Origin: Clostridia bacterium
GTDB lineage: Bacteria > UBA6262 > WVXT01 > JAUXBS01
Reading direction: 5' to 3'
Length of the DNA stretch: 7,796 bases
Assembly (NCBI GenBank): GCA_030619245.1
Contig: JAUXBS010000045.1
Span: 1 to 7,796, forward strand
How positions within the stretch are numbered: the first letter of the stretch is position 1; every line of letters starts with the position of its first letter. A model generated the notes under the pieces. That model did no database searches. It saw only the letters and a list, made by a program, of their open reading frames with translations, and was not told where the DNA came from. Shown here piece by piece: positions 5,347-7,796 of this stretch. A program made the position numbers and the translations under genes.

Positions 5347-6531
5347 ATGAAGAAATTAACTAATTGGATTGTTTCCAAAACCATAAAAGGCCATGAGAAT
5401 ACAAAAGACTTAAGAGTCCGGTCGGATTACGGGCGGCTTGAGGGCTGGGTGAGTATTATCATAAACCTTATATTGTTCCTGTTTAAGCTGGTTGCCGGTA
5501 TAATGATAAAGAGTGTTTCTTTAACAACCGATGCCATGCATACATTGTTTGATTCAATCACTTCTATCGTAGTGATAGTAGGGTTTAAGGCTGCCGGGAG
5601 GCCGTCAGACAGGGAACATCCATTTGGCCATGGCAGGGTTGAACCGGTTGCCACCCTTATAATAGCAGTACTGCTATTTATAACAGGGTTTGAAATGCTT
5701 AAAAGTTCGATTGAAGCTATTATAAATCCAAAAGTGGCAACGGCAGGAGTGGGAATACTGGTATTCGTTTTTATTGCTATGATTATCAAGGAATTACTCG
5801 CCAGGTTTTCAAGACAACTTGGCAATATGATAGGCTCAAAAACCCTGATGGCGGATTACCTGCATCACAGGAGCGATGTTCTTGCAACATTTCTGGTGCT
5901 GGTGGGGCTGGTTATGTCTAATTATGGTTTAAAGCGTATTGATGGCATAATGGGTGTATTTGTATCATTGATAATAGCGTATTCCGGATATAGAATAGGC
6001 AAAGAGGCAATAAGCCCCCTGCTGGGTGAAGCTCCTTCCCCTGAAAAGATTAAAAAGATAAGGGACATTGCATTAAAGGTAAAAGGCGTTCAGGGTGTTC
6101 ACGATATCATATACCATGAATATGGACAGATTGAATTATGTTCACTGCATGTGGAAGTATCGGAGGACGCCAGTTCCGTTGAACTGCACGGGATTGCGGA
6201 AACCGTTGAGAAGAACGCTGCCGTTGAAATCAACGGCAGGGTTGTAGTGCATGTTGACCCTGTTAACAGGAATTATCCGCTGTACGAAGAAATAAAGAAC
6301 TCAATTGATAAAATAATATCAGGCAGTAGTGAGATAATCTCATTTCATGAGTTAAGGATAGTAAGCAGAAAAGACAGGATAAAGTTAATATTTGATATTG
6401 TGCTCAAAGAGGATTTGAAGGAAAAGGATATAAGCAGGATAAAGAAATATGTTTCCGCGAAGTTAAGGGAGAAGCATAAGGATATGGATGTTGTAATAAA
6501 CATTGACCCGAAATACGTCTATAATCCCTGA
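5347..6531 (+). CDS. Cation diffusion facilitator (CDF) metal exporter with extended C-terminus
   Basis: CDF proteins export divalent metals (Zn, Fe, Mn, Co, Cd) from the cytoplasm by proton antiport, as dimers with six membrane helices each. The hydrophobic segments at about 35-56, 59-80, 101-118, 134-151, 178-192 and 200-217 fit six helices. Metal-site ligands are His65/Asp69 in TM2 (HTLFD) and His173/Asp177 in TM5 (HHRSD), an HxxxD/HxxxD set often linked to zinc. The HPFGHGRVEP loop (91-100) is typical. The cytoplasmic ZT-dimer domain covers about 233-305 (ending VVVHVDP). A further stretch, about 312-390, ends in VVINIDPKY and looks like a second, diverged copy, making the protein (394 residues) longer than the roughly 300-residue members. 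Start one base after the pfpI stop implies coupling. Substrate is not certain; iron is possible given feoB nearby. Confidence 0.92.
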   Translation: MKKLTNWIVSKTIKGHENTKDLRVRSDYGRLEGWVSIIINLILFLFKLVAGIMIKSVSLTTDAMHTLFDSITSIVVIVGFKAAGRPSDREHPFGHGRVEPVATLIIAVLLFITGFEMLKSSIEAIINPKVATAGVGILVFVFIAMIIKELLARFSRQLGNMIGSKTLMADYLHHRSDVLATFLVLVGLVMSNYGLKRIDGIMGVFVSLIIAYSGYRIGKEAISPLLGEAPSPEKIKKIRDIALKVKGVQGVHDIIYHEYGQIELCSLHVEVSEDASSVELHGIAETVEKNAAVEINGRVVVHVDPVNRNYPLYEEIKNSIDKIISGSSEIISFHELRIVSRKDRIKLIFDIVLKEDLKEKDISRIKKYVSAKLREKHKDMDVVINIDPKYVYNP

Positions 6532-6574
6532 TAGATAACCGCTATAAGCCACATACAAAGGAAGAAAACAGTTA

Positions 6575-6601
6575 TTTAAGGTCGCAATTTGCGACCTTAA
6601 A
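6575..6601. repeat. Perfect 27-nt inverted repeat upstream of the BRO-like gene (candidate operator)
   Basis: Two 13-base arms (6575-6587 and 6589-6601) are exact reverse complements around one T at 6588. The 17-nt core (6580-6596) is GGTCGCAATTTGCGACC. No T-run follows on either strand, so it is a poor intrinsic terminator for the CDF gene. Its right arm includes TTGCGA (6589-6594), a possible -35 box with a weak TATCAA (6614-6619) downstream, which would suit a repressor site for the next gene. A related dyad lies inside that gene. Confidence 0.85.
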
Positions 6602-6665
6602 GCGTGGGCAACATATCAAATATCTACCACTTGCTTTCACAGAACAGGGATGTTTCACCATAAAA

Positions 6666-6671
6666 AAGGAG
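6666..6671 (+). promoter_or_regulatory. Shine-Dalgarno site fixing the start of the BRO-like gene
   Basis: AAGGAG lies eight bases before the ATG at 6680. The earlier in-frame ATG at 6650 has no comparable site, and the ten residues it would add (MFHHKKGDIE) are unlike the family start, so 6680 is chosen. Confidence 0.8.
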
Positions 6672-6679
6672 ACATTGAA

Positions 6680-7570
6680 ATGAAGGATATGAAAAACACT
6701 TTAGCTGTCTTTGAAAATATCAAAATCCGTAGGATTTACGATGAAAAATCAGAAACATGGTTTTTCTCAGTTGTGGACATTATTCAGGCATTGATACAAC
6801 AGCCCGACTATCAAATTGCTCGAAAGTATTGGAATAAATTAAAAGAACGGCTTAAAAAGGAAGGCAATGAGTCGGTGACAAATTGTCACCGACTGAAATT
6901 AGAGGCGGCAGACGGTAAAAAATACTTAACCGATGTCGCCAATCCAGAAACGCTTCTCCGTCTCATTCAGTCTGTGCCAAGCCCAAAAGCAGAGACAATA
7001 AAGCTCTGGTTGGCTAAAGTCGGTTACGAACGGATGCAGGATATGGCAGACCCTGCGCTATCGCTTGACAGAGCGCGCGAATATTGGCAGCAGCATGGTA
7101 GAAGTAAAAAATGGATTCAGCAAAGAATGATGGGACAGGAAACTCGCAACAAGCTGACTGATTACTGGAAAAATCACGATATTAAAAAAGAGGAAGAATA
7201 TGCCATTCTGACCAATATTATTCATCAGGAATGGTCGGGCCTGACGGTAAAAGGTCACAAGGATATTAAAGGATTAAAAACTCAGAACCTGCGCGACCAT
7301 ATGAGCGAAGCGGAACTAATATTTACCGCATTGGCGGAACTTTCCACCCGTCAGATAGCCGAAATTATGGCAGCAACCGGAGTGAAAGAAAATAAAGTTG
7401 CCGGTAAAAAAGGCGGTGGTATTGCTAAAAAAGCGCGCCTGAATTTGGAACATAAAACCGGCAGGAAAATTGTTACTACGGACAATTATCTCCCGCCCAA
7501 AAAATCCCCGGATAAATTGAATGGCGGTATCAATAAAAAAAGTCAGAAAGAAAAGAGGAGCAATAGATGA
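6680..7570 (+). CDS. BRO-N domain protein, phage-antirepressor-like
   Basis: The 296-residue protein belongs to a widespread BRO-family/antirepressor-like group found in phages, plasmids and scattered chromosomal islets; its biochemical role is not established, though BRO-N domains bind DNA. The BRO-N part is about 8-115: FENIKIRRIYDEKSETWFFSVVDI, then KYWNKLKERLKKEG, VTNCHRLKL, AADGKKYLTD and SVPSPKAETIKLWLAKVGYERM. The C-terminal part has conserved blocks WIQQRMMGQETRNKLTDYWK, ILTNIIHQEWSGLTV, LKGLKTQNLRDHMSEAELIF and TALAELSTRQIAE, and a lysine-rich tail (243-296). Arginine codons are 11 CGN to 7 AGR, against 3 CGN to 16 AGR in the CDF gene just before, which supports transfer. No phage genes surround it. 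The ATG has a good ribosome site. A perfect inverted repeat lies inside codons 64-72 and another upstream, suggesting self-regulation (inference). Confidence 0.88.
   Translation: MKDMKNTLAVFENIKIRRIYDEKSETWFFSVVDIIQALIQQPDYQIARKYWNKLKERLKKEGNESVTNCHRLKLEAADGKKYLTDVANPETLLRLIQSVPSPKAETIKLWLAKVGYERMQDMADPALSLDRAREYWQQHGRSKKWIQQRMMGQETRNKLTDYWKNHDIKKEEEYAILTNIIHQEWSGLTVKGHKDIKGLKTQNLRDHMSEAELIFTALAELSTRQIAEIMAATGVKENKVAGKKGGGIAKKARLNLEHKTGRKIVTTDNYLPPKKSPDKLNGGINKKSQKEKRSNR
6870..6894. repeat. Perfect 25-nt inverted repeat inside the BRO-like coding sequence
   Basis: Twelve-base arms (6870-6881 and 6883-6894) are exact reverse complements around A at 6882. The 17-nt core (6874-6890) is GGTGACAAATTGTCACC, sharing the pattern GGTnnCAAnTTGnnACC with the core at 6580-6596. 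It encodes residues 64-72, ESVTNCHRL. In RNA it could form a hairpin of about 11 base pairs. Confidence 0.85.
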
Positions 7571-7632
7571 ATCGGACTAAGTTATTATTAATTCTGAGTG
7601 TAAACTGTAATCGAAAAGCACCACAGATTTAA
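7567..7632 (+). CDS. Possible 21-residue peptide coupled to the BRO-like gene by ATGA overlap
   Basis: The ATG overlaps the TGA of the BRO-like gene (ATGA, 7567-7570), and AGGAG (7556-7560) sits six bases before it, which is an ideal arrangement for translational coupling. The peptide starts MNRTKLLLILSVNC: a short basic end, a hydrophobic run and a cysteine at position 14, a little like a very short lipoprotein signal, then a polar end (seven more residues) to TAA. I do not recognise it. It may be a real micro-protein, a remnant of a gene truncated after its start, or chance. With only 21 codons, the ribosome site and overlap are the whole case. Confidence 0.35.
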   Translation: MNRTKLLLILSVNCNRKAPQI

Positions 7633-7734
7633 CGATAATTATAACCGAAAAATGGAACAATATAGAGTAATCGTAGTAGACTGTATCAGTATTCAATGAC
7701 AATCATGTGTCAGAATTGGATGACGTTTTACATT

Positions 7735-7796
7735 ATGATTAAAGAACCTAAATCAATGGAAGAAATCCATAAAATAAGAGAAGTTCTTTACGAGAC
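7735..7796 (+). CDS. Start of an unrecognised small protein, cut by the window edge (antitoxin-like)
   Basis: The frame runs open to the end of the window and begins MIKEPKSMEEIHKIREVLYE. This charged helical start resembles, from memory, a class of small bacterial proteins with an IHKIRExxYEE pattern, often annotated as hypothetical and sometimes found beside toxin genes. Only about 20 residues can be seen, so neither family nor partner can be proved. In-frame ATGs at 7696, 7705 and 7720 are also possible; 7735 is chosen because the residues from there look protein-like (MIKEP...) while those before it (MTIMCQNWMTFYI) do not. The ribosome site is weak (GGATG near 7718). The preceding 7633-7734 stretch is AT-rich and shows no gene I can support. 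Confidence 0.45.
   Translation, partial: MIKEPKSMEEIHKIREVLYE

Noticed and set aside
6575..6601. Inverted repeat as an intrinsic terminator for the CDF gene
   Set aside because: No run of T follows the stem on either strand, and its core pattern is repeated inside the next gene, which fits a binding site better.
6650..6679. Earlier ATG for the BRO-like gene
   Set aside because: The AAGGAG site at 6666-6671 is placed for the ATG at 6680, and the ten extra residues do not look like the family N-terminus.
7652..7699. Fifteen-codon frame beginning MEQYRVIVVDC
   Set aside because: It is too short, has no ribosome site and overlaps other small frames; it may be a remnant but cannot be supported.
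7697..7712. Short inverted repeat TGACA-N6-TGTCA resembling the BRO-gene dyads
   Set aside because: Arms are only five bases, it lacks the flanking GG/CC and the CAAnTTG centre, and such repeats are expected by chance.

Overview
The window looks like a chromosomal stretch of an anaerobic or microaerophilic bacterium. This rests on an oxygen-sensitive radical-SAM ThiH in place of an oxidase-type ThiO, a FeoB-type ferrous iron transporter, and an ApbE with a lipoprotein-like signal. I cannot name the phylum from sequence alone. All convincing genes lie on the + strand.

Layout. (1) 2-580 is the C-terminal end of a FeoB ferrous-iron permease, cut by the window edge. (2) 594-3381 is a thiamine-thiazole operon: a near-consensus promoter, a TPP riboswitch aptamer, an intrinsic terminator, then thiS, thiG, thiH and thiE packed with touching or overlapping ends. 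These genes make the thiazole phosphate from tyrosine, a deoxyxylulose-phosphate-derived unit and ThiS-carried sulfur (ThiS, ThiG, ThiH), then join it to the pyrimidine (ThiE). ThiF, ThiC and ThiD are not in the window. (3) 3441-4499 is an ApbE flavin transferase with its own strong promoter only a few bases ahead of its ATG, suggesting a nearly leaderless mRNA. (4) 4543-6531 holds a small NifU-type Fe-S scaffold domain protein, a DJ-1/PfpI protein and a CDF metal exporter with an extended C-terminus; the last two are one base apart. Iron, Fe-S and divalent-metal handling recurs across regions 1, 3 and 4.

(5) From about 6532 the character changes. A BRO-N/phage-antirepressor-like gene (6680-7570) mostly uses CGN arginine codons, whereas the CDF gene before it mostly uses AGR. 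It is preceded by a perfect 27-nt inverted repeat and carries a second perfect 25-nt inverted repeat inside its reading frame. The two 17-nt cores share one pattern, GGTnnCAAnTTGnnACC, and every arm difference is matched on the other arm, so the dyad is kept. The gene is followed by a tiny ATGA-coupled reading frame and, at the window edge, by the start of a small charged protein. I read this as a horizontally acquired accessory islet, probably self-regulated. It is the most interesting part of the window.
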